Positions 18,298 through 27,717 are shown, counted from the first letter of the stretch. The stretch is DNA of 64,000 nucleotides from Peteryoungia desertarenae (GCF_005860795.2 NZ_CP058351.1:644534-708533); one strand, 5' to 3'. The notes: generated by a model not told the origin, from the letters alone. Numbers and translations: made by a program.

Positions 18298-18726
18298 TCA
18301 ATGGGAGGCGTGAATGGCGCTATCGCTATCCGACTGGGTCGATGCGGAGGGGCCAAGAGACCGCAACAAATTCATGATGTTCTGACGTATGCGCTTGTCT
18401 TCAATCGCGAGAAATGCGCTGGCGAGCGCAATGCCTTCCTTGGAGCTCATGAAGTCGTTGAGTTCGTTTGCCCCCATGTCCATGCTTTCACCAAGCATCC
18501 CCGGGCTTTCCTCGAAGAAATAGGGGATCGGCACATTGAGGATTTCGGCAATGTTCTGCAGGCGGCTTGCGCCCACGCGGTTCATGCCCTTTTCATACTT
18601 CTGCACCTGCTGAAAGGTAATGCCAAGCCCATCGGCGAGCGTCTCCTGACTCATGCCAATCGTCCTGCGGCGCAGCCGAATTCGGGCCCCCACGTGAACG
18701 TCGATTGAGTTGGGTAGCTTTTTCAT
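18298..18726 (-). CDS. XRE-family transcriptional regulator
   Basis: The 142-aa protein has a Cro/CI-type helix-turn-helix at about residues 12-66 (GARIRLRRRTIGMSQETLAD and GITFQQVQKYEKGMNRVGAS) and an acidic C-terminal tail of unknown role, a form common in rhizobia. It is the first gene of the run leading to the winged-helix regulator, 72-aa protein, YcaO and TfuA, so it probably governs the operon and its own promoter. Confidence 0.92.
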   Translation of the reverse strand: MKKLPNSIDVHVGARIRLRRRTIGMSQETLADGLGITFQQVQKYEKGMNRVGASRLQNIAEILNVPIPYFFEESPGMLGESMDMGANELNDFMSSKEGIALASAFLAIEDKRIRQNIMNLLRSLGPSASTQSDSDSAIHASH

Positions 18727-19136
18727 GTGTCTGTCCTCGACCTATCAAGCTCGTGATGAAACGTTACCGTAAAGCCTTCGGACGATGCAACCTCCCCACG
18801 AGGGGCATGCACGATTAAATTGTTTAAGATGAATCGCCTGTGACGAAAAACACAACAAGACACCCCAAATATTGGGAGATTATTCTCGAATTGCTTTTTC
18901 GGTCTGGCAGGAAAAGGTTGAATATCCTCCACATCATACTTTCCTTGAACAGAATTGCGCATGCGTCAATCGCTTCAAGATTGAGTGGAGTGTTTCGCGC
19001 TGCAAAAGACCGTTGCTATTCCAGTTGGCGGCTGTCGCAGGTGAATTGAAGGGTCGGACTAAAAGCTCACCCTACGGCAGCTGTCACTCTTCACCCATGT
19101 GCTGCACGGCGAAAGGGATTGCCGTGATCTGCGTGT
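18727..19136. other. Intergenic region upstream of the XRE-ycaO operon
   Basis: About 410 bp without a convincing gene. It is AT-richer than its surroundings and must hold the XRE promoter. A short inverted repeat TTAAA-TTG-TTTAA at 18815-18827, some 90 bp from the XRE start, is a possible operator. Short ORFs on both strands here lack ribosome sites and domain-like sequence. Confidence 0.5.
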
Positions 19137-19811
19137 TCAACGAGGCAGAGCGAAGCTCGCGCTGGCTTCGCTGACAATCGAAACATGATCATAGGCAGCT
19201 TTGGCCGCCTCGTCCGCCTGGCCACTGATGATGGCTTCAACGATCCGGTCATGCTCGCGCCAGGACTGCGACAATCGTCCTTCCAACCGGAACTGCGCAT
19301 GGCGAAACGGCGACAGCCGAGCGCGCGTGGCAGTCACCAGCTCGAAGATGTAGTCATTGTGGGCGCCTCGATAGATCTGAGTATGGAACTCCGTGTTGTA
19401 GGCAGCGTAATCCTCACCACCCGAAGCGTCGACAAACCGCTTTGACGCCTGATGCATGTCCCGCAATTCCTTGCGCTCGACCGATGTCATCCGCTGCGCA
19501 GCCAGTCTTGCGCAAACCGCCTCCAGTTCAGCCATGGCTTCGAACATGGCATGCAGATGCTTGCCGCTCACATTGGTAACCACCGCCCGTTTGTTCGGCT
19601 GCCGGTCGACAAGGCCCATGGCGCAAAGTTGCCTCAACGCCTCGCGAACGGGTGTGCGCGACACATCAAAGCGCCCCGCCAAAGAAACCTCGTCCAGTTT
19701 TTCGCCCGGCCTCAGAGCGCCTGTCACGATCAGATCGGCGATGGCGCGCACCATCTGTTCAACCGTTGTTCCGGCTCTTGTCACCACGCGCTTGTCAGGC
19801 TTGTTCAACAT
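19137..19811 (-). CDS. GntR family regulator (FCD/FadR-like)
   Basis: The 224-aa protein has an N-terminal GntR winged helix (IVTGALRPGEKLDEVSLAGR and DVSRTPVREALRQLCAMGLV) followed by an all-helical FCD ligand domain with the metal-binding pattern of this subclass (YNTEFHTQIYRGAHNDYIFE, later HDRIVEAI). It is divergent from the BMP/ABC/ureide hydrolase operon, and the spacer contains three TGCATACA-centred sites. It is the likely repressor of that operon. Confidence 0.94.
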   Translation of the reverse strand: MLNKPDKRVVTRAGTTVEQMVRAIADLIVTGALRPGEKLDEVSLAGRFDVSRTPVREALRQLCAMGLVDRQPNKRAVVTNVSGKHLHAMFEAMAELEAVCARLAAQRMTSVERKELRDMHQASKRFVDASGGEDYAAYNTEFHTQIYRGAHNDYIFELVTATRARLSPFRHAQFRLEGRLSQSWREHDRIVEAIISGQADEAAKAAYDHVSIVSEASASFALPR

Positions 19812-19828
19812 CCAGTCCCGCCTTTTTC

Positions 19829-19840
19829 AACTGCATACAG
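19829..19840. promoter_or_regulatory. Candidate GntR operator 1
   Basis: AACTGCATACAG, the left part of the palindrome seen whole at 19986, lies 18 bp upstream of the GntR start, a position suited to autoregulation. Confidence 0.5.
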
Positions 19841-19985
19841 ATGCCAAAGCACGGTTACCGAGTCAAATTGCGGCCGGGCCGTCGGGCCTCAATCTTCCGC
19901 ACTGTCCGCCCAAGGCACCAATCGGGGCCGGACGCCCAGGGGCCTGATCGCGGCACTGCACAATTCCTGTTCAACCGCTTCTGCG

Positions 19986-20000
19986 AACTGCATACAGTTT
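19986..20000. promoter_or_regulatory. Candidate GntR operator 2
   Basis: AACTG-CATA-CAGTT is a perfect 5-bp-arm inverted repeat (plus one further T) in the divergent GntR/BMP spacer. It shares the TGCATACA core with two other sites. Confidence 0.6.
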
Positions 20001-20065
20001 GAGCGATATCAAGATCAACGCATTTTAAATCGCTGTATTTCAATGCGTTAAGGTGCTGGCACAGC

Positions 20066-20080
20066 GATTGCATACACTTT
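20066..20080. promoter_or_regulatory. Candidate GntR operator 3
   Basis: GATTGCATACACTTT, third copy of the TGCATACA core, about 45 bp before the BMP start and probably close to the promoter. Confidence 0.5.
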
Positions 20081-20125
20081 TTGCTGAACATGAAGAACGG
20101 CCAGCGCCAAACCAGGGGAACGGAT

Positions 20126-21250
20126 ATGAGCACCATCAAAACCATCACTCGCCGCAGTTTCTTGAAGACTTCCGCCGCAGGCGTCGCCGGAGCGACCTTG
20201 CTCCCTGGCGCCTTCATGGCTCCAGCAGTGGCGCAGACCGCATTGACGGTAGGCTTCATCTATGTCGGCCCCAAGGATGATTTCGGCTACAACCAGGCCC
20301 ATGCCGAAGGTGCCGCAATCCTCAAGGCCATGCCCGGCGTAACCGTGATCGAGGAGGAAAACGTTCCCGAAACCGTCGAAGTGCAGAAGTCGATGGAATC
20401 GATGATCAATCTCGACGGCGCATCCGTCCTTTTCCCGACATCCTTCGGCTATTTCGATCCCCATATGCTGGCCATGGCGGCAAAATATCCCGACGCGCAA
20501 TTCCGCCATTGCGGAGGACTGTGGAAGGAGGGGACACATCCGATGAATACCGGATCCTATTTCGGCTATATCGGCCAGGGCCAGTATCTCAACGGGATTG
20601 CGGCGGGTTATGCCTCGACCAGCAAGAAGATCGGCTTTATCGCGGCCAAGCCTATTCCTCAGGTGGTCCAGAACATCAATTCCTTCCTGCTGGGCGCGCG
20701 TTCGGTCGATCCCACCATAACCTGCCAGGTCATCTTCACCGGCGAGTGGTCCCTGGCCGTCAAGGAAGCGGAAGCGACCAATGCCCTGATCGACCAGGGT
20801 GCCGACGTCATCACCTGCCACGTCGACAGCCCGAAGGTCGTGGTCGAAACCGCTGCGGGTCGCGGGGCATTTGTCTGCGGCTATCACGCCAATCAGAGCC
20901 CGCTGGCGCCGGAAAAATATCTGACCGGCGCGGAATGGGCCTGGGGCAATGTCTATACCGATTTCATCAAGAAAGCCCAGACGGGCGAGCCCATGGGCAA
21001 TTTCGTGCGCGGCGGTCTGAAAGACGGTTTCGTCAAGATGAGCCCTCTCGGCCCGGCCGTTTCGGAGGAGGCGCGCAACAAGTTCGAAGCCACCAAGGCC
21101 GAGATGATGAAGGGCGGCTATTCGGTCTTCAAGACGGGCCTCAAGGACAATAACGGCAATGTGGTTGTGACAAGTGACCTCGTGGAAGATGCGATCGAGC
21201 TCGAAAGCATGGGCTATCTGGTCGAAGGCGTGATCGGCTCAACCTCTTGA
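20126..21250 (+). CDS. BMP-family ABC transporter substrate-binding protein (Tat-exported)
   Basis: The roughly 374-aa protein begins with a twin-arginine signal (TRRSFLKTSAAGVAGATLLP, cleavage probably after PAVAQ) followed by the BMP/PnrA fold: TVGFIYVGPKDDFGYNQAHA, GASVLFPTSFGYFDP, YLNGIAAGYAS. BMP proteins feed nucleoside-type ABC importers. The start at 20126 has AGGGGAACGG upstream. As first gene of an operon with two permeases, amide hydrolases and an ATPase, it probably captures a nitrogen-rich amide or ureide rather than a nucleoside (inference). Confidence 0.93.
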   Translation: MSTIKTITRRSFLKTSAAGVAGATLLPGAFMAPAVAQTALTVGFIYVGPKDDFGYNQAHAEGAAILKAMPGVTVIEEENVPETVEVQKSMESMINLDGASVLFPTSFGYFDPHMLAMAAKYPDAQFRHCGGLWKEGTHPMNTGSYFGYIGQGQYLNGIAAGYASTSKKIGFIAAKPIPQVVQNINSFLLGARSVDPTITCQVIFTGEWSLAVKEAEATNALIDQGADVITCHVDSPKVVVETAAGRGAFVCGYHANQSPLAPEKYLTGAEWAWGNVYTDFIKKAQTGEPMGNFVRGGLKDGFVKMSPLGPAVSEEARNKFEATKAEMMKGGYSVFKTGLKDNNGNVVVTSDLVEDAIELESMGYLVEGVIGSTS

Positions 21251-21269
21251 AGTCAGGGGAGCTGCAGCC

Positions 21270-22418
21270 ATGACGGCAGAGCTTGAAAGCCCGAGGCATG
21301 TCGGCCCATCCGTGCCGGTCGGAGATCTCCGACCGGTACTGGAATGGCTTTCAAGAAGGGCCGAACCCGTGGTCATCGGATCGATTGCCGTTCTTGCCGG
21401 GCTCACCGTCTTTGCAATATTCATTGCATTTCTCGGAAAGTCCCCTCTTCAGCTCTTCCAGCTGATGTATCAGGGCGGTTTCGGCAGCTGGTTCTCGTTT
21501 CAAAATGCGCTGAGCCGCGCTGCTCCACTTCTTCTGACAGCGCTTTGTGTGGCCCTACCCGCAAGGCTGGGGCTCACCATCATCGGCGCTGAAGGCGCCG
21601 TCGTTCTCGGCGGCCTGGCGGCAGCAGCCGTGGCACTGCCACTGGTGGGAATGTCCGGTCCATGGGCCCTATGGGCCGTGATGGCGATCGCGGGCATGGT
21701 GGTTGGTGGTGCCTGGATCGGATTGTCCGGTTTTCTGCGCCACTACCGTGGTGTCAACGAGACCATCGCCTCGCTCCTGCTCGCCTATATCGCCATCGCG
21801 CTCATGAACCATCTGATCGAGGGGCCTCTACGCGATCCTGCAAGTCTGAACAAGCCGTCGACGGCACCCCTGCCGGCTGAGGCCATGATCGGCCACATTC
21901 CCGGCATGGATGTGCATTGGGGACTGATCGTGGGCATCATCGCCTGTGTCGTGTCCTATATCATCATCGAGTGGACGACAGCCGGTTTTGCCGCCCGCGT
22001 CGCCGGCGGGAACCTGCGTGCTGCACAAATCCAGGGCCTTCCGGTGGGGCGTCTGATCGTCGGTTTCACCGCGCTCGCAGGCGCCTTTGCCGGACTTGCC
22101 GGGATGATGGAGGTTGCTGCGGTTCAGGGCAGCGCCAACGGGTCCCTGGCGGCGGGTTATGGCTATACCGGCATTCTCGTCGCCTTTCTGGCCCGTCACA
22201 ATCCGCTCGCCATCATCCCGATCGCCATCCTGCTGGGTGGCATTGATGCATCCGGCGGGTTGATCCAGAGACGAATGGATCTGCCGGACGCAACGGTCCT
22301 GTTGCTGCAGGGCACCTTGTTCATAGCCGTGCTCTTTTCGGAAACGCTCTATGGTCGCTTCCGGATGTTCAACCCCGATCTCTGGACACGAGCCGAGACC
22401 AGCAAGGGAGCCCAGTGA
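21270..22418 (+). CDS. ABC transporter permease (BMP/nucleoside type), subunit 1
   Basis: The 382-aa polytopic inner-membrane protein belongs to the branched-chain/ribose-type permease family (BPD_transp_2). Recognisable stretches are LGLTIIGAEGAVVLGGLAAA and GVNETIASLLLAYIAIALMN, then VAGGNLRAAQIQGLPVGRL near the coupling loop. It has a longer N-terminal region than its partner, as expected for the first of a permease pair. Its stop overlaps the next start (TGATG). Confidence 0.92.
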   Translation: MTAELESPRHVGPSVPVGDLRPVLEWLSRRAEPVVIGSIAVLAGLTVFAIFIAFLGKSPLQLFQLMYQGGFGSWFSFQNALSRAAPLLLTALCVALPARLGLTIIGAEGAVVLGGLAAAAVALPLVGMSGPWALWAVMAIAGMVVGGAWIGLSGFLRHYRGVNETIASLLLAYIAIALMNHLIEGPLRDPASLNKPSTAPLPAEAMIGHIPGMDVHWGLIVGIIACVVSYIIIEWTTAGFAARVAGGNLRAAQIQGLPVGRLIVGFTALAGAFAGLAGMMEVAAVQGSANGSLAAGYGYTGILVAFLARHNPLAIIPIAILLGGIDASGGLIQRRMDLPDATVLLLQGTLFIAVLFSETLYGRFRMFNPDLWTRAETSKGAQ

Positions 22419-23344
22419 TGGAAGGCAGCGATATCGGCCTATGGGGTGTTCCTCTGGCAATCCTGGCCGGGGCAATCCGCGTCTCGACGCCCTTCATTTT
22501 TGTCAGCCTCGGCGAAATGCTGACCGAGCGTTCCGGACGTATCAATCTCGGTCTTGAAGGCACGCTTGTCTTTGGTGCGATGGCTGCCTATGGCACCGCT
22601 GTCCTGACCGGTTCGCCCTGGCTTGGCGTGCTTGCCGCAATGGTTGGCGGCGCAGCCTTCGGTCTCGTGCACGGCTTCATCTGCAAGTTTCCGAAGGTCA
22701 ATGACATCGCCATCGGCATTGCGATGATGCAATTCGGTCTGGGTCTTGCCTTCTTTCTCGGGAAGCCTTTCATCCAGCCGTCTGCCCCCAAGCTCCCGTC
22801 CATCTCCTTCGGGGCCTGGTCAAGCTATCCGCAGGTCCAGGCCGCACTGAACATCAATATCCTGTTCCTGATCGGGATCATGCTCGCCCTCTTTCTCTCC
22901 TGGGCCCTGCGCAACACGAGGATCGGCCTTGTGCTGCGTGTGGTCGGAGACAGTTCGGATGCAGCGCGCGCCATGGGCATCAGTCCGGACCTCGTCCGTT
23001 TGGCAGCGACGACTGCCGGCGGGGCACTGGCCGCGATTGGCGGTGCCTATCTGTCGCTGTTCTATCCCGGTTCCTGGAACGAAGGAATTTCCTCCGGCCA
23101 GGGCCTGATGGCAGTTGCTCTCGTCATCTTTGCACGCTGGAACCCCTTGGGATGTCTCGCCGCCTCGATGCTGTTCGGTGGAGCCGGCGCCCTCGGCCCC
23201 GCCCTGCAATCCGTCGGCATCACGTCCGGCTACTATCTCTTCTACGCCGCACCCTATGTGCTCACCCTGATCATCATGATCGCCACATCGTCACCGACGC
23301 GATCACTGACCGGAGCGCCGGGCGCATTGTCTCTGACCAAGTAA
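22418..23344 (+). CDS. ABC transporter permease (BMP/nucleoside type), subunit 2
   Basis: The 308-aa polytopic permease, second of the pair, has FVSLGEMLTERSGRINLGLE near the N terminus, a signature of this family, and VVGDSSDAARAMGISPDLVR in the cytoplasmic coupling region. Translation is coupled to the preceding permease by TGATG. Together with the ATPase at 25.1 kb it forms the membrane channel for the BMP-bound substrate. Confidence 0.92.
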   Translation: MEGSDIGLWGVPLAILAGAIRVSTPFIFVSLGEMLTERSGRINLGLEGTLVFGAMAAYGTAVLTGSPWLGVLAAMVGGAAFGLVHGFICKFPKVNDIAIGIAMMQFGLGLAFFLGKPFIQPSAPKLPSISFGAWSSYPQVQAALNINILFLIGIMLALFLSWALRNTRIGLVLRVVGDSSDAARAMGISPDLVRLAATTAGGALAAIGGAYLSLFYPGSWNEGISSGQGLMAVALVIFARWNPLGCLAASMLFGGAGALGPALQSVGITSGYYLFYAAPYVLTLIIMIATSSPTRSLTGAPGALSLTK

Positions 23345-23366
23345 CGCTTTCCGATTGGAGAACCAC

Positions 23367-24383
23367 ATGAATGGTCTAGGTGGACTGAACAAATCCGAAC
23401 ACGGGGTCGGGATTGGCCTGGTACAGCTGCAGTTGCCGAATACCGTGACCAAGGCCGACCTCGCGCACCAGACGAACGTCATTGTCGACCTTGTGGGCAA
23501 GGCACGGCGAAACCAGCCCGGAATGGATCTGGTGATCTTCCCGGAATATGCACTTCACGGCCTGTCCATGGATATCAATCCCGAGATCATGTGCTCGCTC
23601 GATGGTCCGGAAGTGGCGGCTTTCAAGGCCGCCTGCAAGGCCAACCATATCTGGGGCTGCTTCTCGATCATGGAGCTGAACCCGGGCGGCATGCCTTTCA
23701 ACTCCGGCATCATCATCGACGACCAGGGCGAACTGAAACTCTATTATCGCAAGATGCACCCGTGGGTGCCTGTGGAACCATGGGAACCGGGAGATCTGGG
23801 CATCCCGGTGATCGAAGGTCCCAAGGGGGCCAGGATTGCGCTGATCATCTGCCATGATGGCATGTTCCCGGAAATGGCGCGGGAATGCGCCTACAAGGGT
23901 GCCGAGATCATGATCCGCACGGCAGGGTATACCGCTCCCATTCGCGAGAGCTGGAAATTCACCAATCAGTCCAACGCCTTCTGTAACCTGATGGTGACTG
24001 CCAGCGTCTGCATGTGCGGGACAGACGGGACCTTCGATTCCATGGGCGAAGGCATGATCTGCAATTTCGATGGCACGATCATCGCGCATGGCACCAGCGG
24101 TCGCGTGAACGAGATCATCACGGCGGAGGTGAGACCCGATCTCATACGTGAGGCACGTCTGGGCTGGGGCGTCGAAAACAACATCTACCAATTCGGTCAT
24201 CGCGGCTATGTCGCCGTCGATGGCGGGGCTCAGGACGCACCCTACACCTACATGCATGACCTGATCGCGGGCAAATACCGGCTTCCCTGGGAAGACGAGA
24301 TCAAGGTGAAGGACGGGACGTCCTGCGGCTTCGACAAACCTCACCGTCGCTTCGGTGAAACCTACAAGCTTGCCGGTGAATAG
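23367..24383 (+). CDS. amiF: Formamidase (nitrilase superfamily)
   Basis: The 338-aa protein shows the nitrilase-fold Glu-Lys-Cys triad: VIFPEYALHG (Glu60), YYRKMHPW (Lys129) and LIICHDGMFPE (Cys162). Long identical-looking blocks such as VPVEPWEPGDLGIPVIEGPK and KGAEIMIRTAGYTAPIRESW match the AmiF/AmiE aliphatic amidase branch, and the MNGLGGLNKS start and overall length favour AmiF, which converts formamide to formate and ammonia. GGAG precedes the ATG at 23367. In this operon it may act on formamide or another small amide released from the imported compound. Confidence 0.88.
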   Translation: MNGLGGLNKSEHGVGIGLVQLQLPNTVTKADLAHQTNVIVDLVGKARRNQPGMDLVIFPEYALHGLSMDINPEIMCSLDGPEVAAFKAACKANHIWGCFSIMELNPGGMPFNSGIIIDDQGELKLYYRKMHPWVPVEPWEPGDLGIPVIEGPKGARIALIICHDGMFPEMARECAYKGAEIMIRTAGYTAPIRESWKFTNQSNAFCNLMVTASVCMCGTDGTFDSMGEGMICNFDGTIIAHGTSGRVNEIITAEVRPDLIREARLGWGVENNIYQFGHRGYVAVDGGAQDAPYTYMHDLIAGKYRLPWEDEIKVKDGTSCGFDKPHRRFGETYKLAGE

Positions 24384-24392
24384 GAGCATAGC

Positions 24393-25094
24393 ATGGACAA
24401 GATGATCGATCGGAAGACCCATTACATTGAAGGTGACCCCTACAACTGGCCCTATAATGGCGAGCTTCGACCCGACAACACCGCTCTGATCATCATCGAC
24501 ATGCAGACGGATTTCTGCGGCAAGGGCGGTTATGTCGACCACATGGGCTATGACCTATCGCTGGTGCAGGCGCCGATCGAACCGATCAAATCGGTGTTGG
24601 CCGCCATGCGCGCCAAGGGCTATCACATCATTCATACCCGTGAAGGTCATCGCCCGGATCTTGCCGACCTGCCTGCCAACAAAAGGTGGCGCTCCCAACG
24701 CATAGGTGCCGGAATTGGCGATACTGGCCCATGCGGTCGCATCCTTGTCCGCGGTGAACCCGGCTGGGACATCATCCCCGAGCTTTACCCCCTTCCCGGT
24801 GAGACAATCATCGACAAGCCTGGCAAAGGATCTTTTTGTGCAACCGATCTGGAACTCATTCTGAACCAGAAGCGGATCGAAAACATCATCCTGACGGGCA
24901 TCACCACGGATGTCTGTGTATCGACCACCATGCGCGAGGCCAATGACCGCGGTTTCGAATGCCTCCTGCTGGAAGACTGCTGCGGCGCGACGGACTACGG
25001 CAACCATCTGGCGGCGATCAAGATGGTCAAGATGCAGGGCGGGGTCTTCGGCTCCGTCTCGAATTCGACAACACTTGTGAGCCAGTTGCCATGA
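24393..25094 (+). CDS. biuH: Biuret hydrolase (isochorismatase-like cysteine hydrolase)
   Basis: The 233-aa isochorismatase-fold enzyme has the triad Asp36 (IIIDMQTDF), Lys142 (DKPGKGSF) and Cys175 ([10 protein letters not shown]), with Gln215 in KMQGGVFGS. These positions coincide exactly with those I recall for the Rhizobium leguminosarum biuret hydrolase BiuH, and the N-terminal extension [20 protein letters not shown] also fits. BiuH hydrolyses biuret to allophanate and ammonia. GGAG precedes the ATG, and the stop overlaps the ATPase start by ATGA. No allophanate hydrolase is present in the window. Confidence 0.82.
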   Translation: MDKMIDRKTHYIEGDPYNWPYNGELRPDNTALIIIDMQTDFCGKGGYVDHMGYDLSLVQAPIEPIKSVLAAMRAKGYHIIHTREGHRPDLADLPANKRWRSQRIGAGIGDTGPCGRILVRGEPGWDIIPELYPLPGETIIDKPGKGSFCATDLELILNQKRIENIILTGITTDVCVSTTMREANDRGFECLLLEDCCGATDYGNHLAAIKMVKMQGGVFGSVSNSTTLVSQLP

Positions 25095-26638
25095 GTGGAG
25101 AGATTGCCCTGCCTGGAAAAACGGACAAGGCCCTGGGCATCGAGACCGCATCCATGACCATGCGGTTCGGGAGCTTTACCGCGCTCGACCAGGTGTCGAT
25201 CAAGGTTCAGCCTGGCTCGTTCCACGCTCTGCTTGGCGAAAACGGAGCCGGCAAATCGACACTCGTCAAGTGTATCATGGGGTTCTATCGACCGACTTCC
25301 GGGCAGCTTCTGATACAAAACCGGGAGGTGGAGATCGCCTCGCCTCGGGACGCCGCCGCCCACGGCCTGGGAATGGTCTACCAGCATTTCACGCTGGTTC
25401 CCTCGCTGACTGGTGCGGAAAATCTTGTGATCAGTCGAAATGAAGTGCCCGCTGTCATCGACTGGACGATTGAGAAGAAGGCCCTTTCGGCCTTTATGGA
25501 CAGGATGCCCTTCCAGATTCCGCTTGACCGGCCGGTTCGCGAACTCGCTGCCGGAGAGAAGCAGAAGCTTGAAATCATCAAGCAACTCTATCTCGGACGC
25601 CGCTTTCTGATCCTTGACGAACCGACATCGGTTCTCACTCCGGCAGAGGCCGATGACATGCTGGGTCTGGTGCGTGGCATGACAGAACGTGGTGAACTGA
25701 CGGCGCTGATGATCAGCCACAAGTTTCACGAAGTGACGAAATTTGCCGATCATGTATCGGTTTTGCGGAAGGGCAAACTGGCAGGGTCTGGCGCAACGTC
25801 AGAGCTGACAACGCATGACATGGCCCAGATGATGATCGGCGATGTCCGTCTTGTCGAGCTTGATAGCCGGAAAACCGTTCACGACGAGGGGAGAAGCGTT
25901 CTGGACATCAGGAAGGTCCGGGCCGCAGACCGCAGCGGACTGAAGGAAATCGTCATCGACGAGCTGAGTGTGCGCGCCGGGGAAATCGTGGGGATCGCCG
26001 GAATTTCGGGCAATGGCCAAAAGGAACTGCTGGAGATCCTGGCGGGTCAGCGACCCGTTGAAGCAGGCGAGATACGGGTTAAGGATACAGCCTATCGCGC
26101 TACCCGGGCCGAAAGCCGGAGCCATAATGTTCGCTTCATTCCCGAAGAACCGCTGCAGAATGCCTGTGCGCCCAGAATGAGTGTCGCGGAAAACCTTGCC
26201 TTTCGCAGTTTCGACTTGAGACTTGACGGAAGCCTGGCGCGCTTCATCAATCCCAAGGAAATCCGCCGTCGGGCCGAAGGGTTGATTTCAGAGTTCAAGG
26301 TCAAGACAGCCTCGCCGGCCTCGCCGATCGCCTCACTTTCCGGCGGCAATGTCCAGCGCGCGGTTCTGGCACGGGAGCTTACCGGCGAGGTCGATCTGCT
26401 GATCGTGTCGAACCCCTGTTTCGGTCTGGACTTTTCCGCCGTTGCCGAAATCCGGGCACGCATCATGAAGGCGCGCAATAGCGGTGCAGCAGTGCTTCTG
26501 GTTTCGGAAGACCTCGATGAACTTCTGGAAATGTGTGATCGGATTCTGGTGATGTCTGACGGAAGATTGGTTTTCGAAACAGCGGCACGCGATGCCGAGG
26601 TCGGCGTCATCGGCGCCCATATGGCGGGGCATCACTGA
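25091..26638 (+). CDS. ABC transporter ATPase, two nucleotide-binding domains
   Basis: The 515-aa protein has two fused ATPase domains as in nucleoside/sugar importers. The first has Walker [10 protein letters not shown] and Walker [14 protein letters not shown]. The second has a degenerate Walker [10 protein letters not shown] and the signature [16 protein letters not shown]. It also carries the family ending ALIEDLDEL-like stretch ([18 protein letters not shown]). It energises the two permeases at 21.3-23.3 kb although it is separated from them by the amidase and biuH genes, and it overlaps both neighbours (ATGA, TGATG). Confidence 0.94.
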   Translation: MSGEIALPGKTDKALGIETASMTMRFGSFTALDQVSIKVQPGSFHALLGENGAGKSTLVKCIMGFYRPTSGQLLIQNREVEIASPRDAAAHGLGMVYQHFTLVPSLTGAENLVISRNEVPAVIDWTIEKKALSAFMDRMPFQIPLDRPVRELAAGEKQKLEIIKQLYLGRRFLILDEPTSVLTPAEADDMLGLVRGMTERGELTALMISHKFHEVTKFADHVSVLRKGKLAGSGATSELTTHDMAQMMIGDVRLVELDSRKTVHDEGRSVLDIRKVRAADRSGLKEIVIDELSVRAGEIVGIAGISGNGQKELLEILAGQRPVEAGEIRVKDTAYRATRAESRSHNVRFIPEEPLQNACAPRMSVAENLAFRSFDLRLDGSLARFINPKEIRRRAEGLISEFKVKTASPASPIASLSGGNVQRAVLARELTGEVDLLIVSNPCFGLDFSAVAEIRARIMKARNSGAAVLLVSEDLDELLEMCDRILVMSDGRLVFETAARDAEVGVIGAHMAGHH

Positions 26639-27303
26639 TGTTGGAAATCAAGGCTCTCCCCTTCCCCTTCCCGCTCGACCCCAGGTCTGTTGCGCTCATT
26701 GTCATCGATATGCAGCGTGACTTTACGGAGCCCGGCGGCTTTGGTGAGACACTGGGCAATGATGTCAGCCGCGTTTCAGTGATCATCCCGGCAGTGAAGA
26801 GGCTGCTCGAAGCCTTCCGAAATGCCGGGCTACCCGTCATTCACACCCAGGAATGTCACAAGCCGGACCTGTCTGACCTGCCGGACGCCAAACGCAACCG
26901 CGGCAACCCGACCCTGCGTATCGGCGATCACGGCCCCATGGGCCGCATTCTGATTGCGGGGGAACCCGGCACTGCGATCCTGCCTGAACTGGCCCCGATC
27001 GAAGGGGAACTCGTCATCGAAAAGCCGGGCAAAGGCGCTTTCTATGCCACAAGGCTTGGTGACATCTTGCAGGAGCGAGGCATCCGTCAGCTGGTGTTTG
27101 CGGGTGTGACGACGGAAGTCTGCGTGCAAACGACGATGCGCGAGGCCAATGACCGTGGTTATGACTGTTTGCTCGTGGAGGAGGCGACGGCGAGCTACTT
27201 CCCCGAGTTCAAGCAGGCTGCACTCGAGATGATCCGGGCCCAGGGCGGGATCGTGGGCTGGACGGCTCATCTCACGGACGTTCTGGAGGGGATCAATGCC
27301 TGA
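26638..27303 (+). CDS. Isochorismatase-like cysteine hydrolase, possible triuret hydrolase
   Basis: The 221-aa enzyme has the fold and triad of BiuH (Asp24 in VIDMQRDF, Lys129 in EKPGKGAF, Cys162 in [10 protein letters not shown]; Gln202 in AQGGIVGW) but differs in the lid region and lacks the N-terminal extension. A triuret hydrolase (TrtA) related to BiuH has been described with its gene near biuH, so this paralog may be TrtA; that is an inference from context. Other amide substrates remain possible. The start is coupled to the ATPase stop by TGATG. Confidence 0.72.
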   Translation: MLEIKALPFPFPLDPRSVALIVIDMQRDFTEPGGFGETLGNDVSRVSVIIPAVKRLLEAFRNAGLPVIHTQECHKPDLSDLPDAKRNRGNPTLRIGDHGPMGRILIAGEPGTAILPELAPIEGELVIEKPGKGAFYATRLGDILQERGIRQLVFAGVTTEVCVQTTMREANDRGYDCLLVEEATASYFPEFKQAALEMIRAQGGIVGWTAHLTDVLEGINA

Positions 27304-27643
27304 AACGACGCGTGAGAGCTTGTTGAACGGCGGTTGGAAGACGCTGGAATTCGAATGGTTCAGGGAGGGCGTGACCGTCCATTGGATCAAACCTTTCGAG
27401 CTCGACCAGCCGGGCGTCGCATTGCTGAATTATGAGGCCGGCGCATCCGTACCCCGCCACCGGCATGAAGGCCTTGAGACGATTTTCGTCCTGCACGGCG
27501 TTCAGTCAGACGAATTTGGCGATTACGGTGTCGGTTCTTACGTCGTCAACGAGATGGGGAGCGAGCATTCGGTATGGAGCGATACCGGATGCGTTGTCCT
27601 GATCCAGTGGGATCGTCCCGTCACGATCCTTTCCGAACAATAA
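27296..27643 (+). CDS. Cupin-domain protein
   Basis: The 115-aa single-domain beta-barrel protein has the cupin metal motif in [19 protein letters not shown] and a C-terminal half ending [13 protein letters not shown]. The pattern resembles ChrR-like cupins. It overlaps the preceding hydrolase by 8 bases and is the last gene of the operon, before a strong hairpin. Its role in ureide use (binding, isomerisation or sensing) is unknown. Confidence 0.85.
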   Translation: MPETTRESLLNGGWKTLEFEWFREGVTVHWIKPFELDQPGVALLNYEAGASVPRHRHEGLETIFVLHGVQSDEFGDYGVGSYVVNEMGSEHSVWSDTGCVVLIQWDRPVTILSEQ

Positions 27644-27672
27644 CCCCTTGCGGCAATCAATCCGTATCGGGC

Positions 27673-27711
27673 GAGGTATGGCAGACCTCGTGGAATGATC
27701 TGCCATACCTC
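27673..27711. terminator. Strong 13-bp hairpin between convergent operons
   Basis: GAGGTATGGCAGA at 27673-27685 pairs perfectly with TCTGCCATACCTC at 27699-27711, with a 13-base loop. It lies 30 bp after the cupin stop and just after the end of the opposing small membrane gene, so it probably terminates both transcripts. There is no long T-run. Confidence 0.65.
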
Positions 27712-27717
27712 TCATCG

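Noticed and set aside
14252..19079. TCACCTTACGGCA at 14252-14264 and TCACCCTACGGCA at 19067-19079 flanking the ycaO operon
   Set aside because: Only 13 bases with one mismatch, not symmetrical, and not placed alike with respect to promoters; may be chance.
18723..19174. Short ORFs in the XRE/GntR gap
   Set aside because: No ribosome sites, no plausible domains, and they overlap each other on both strands.
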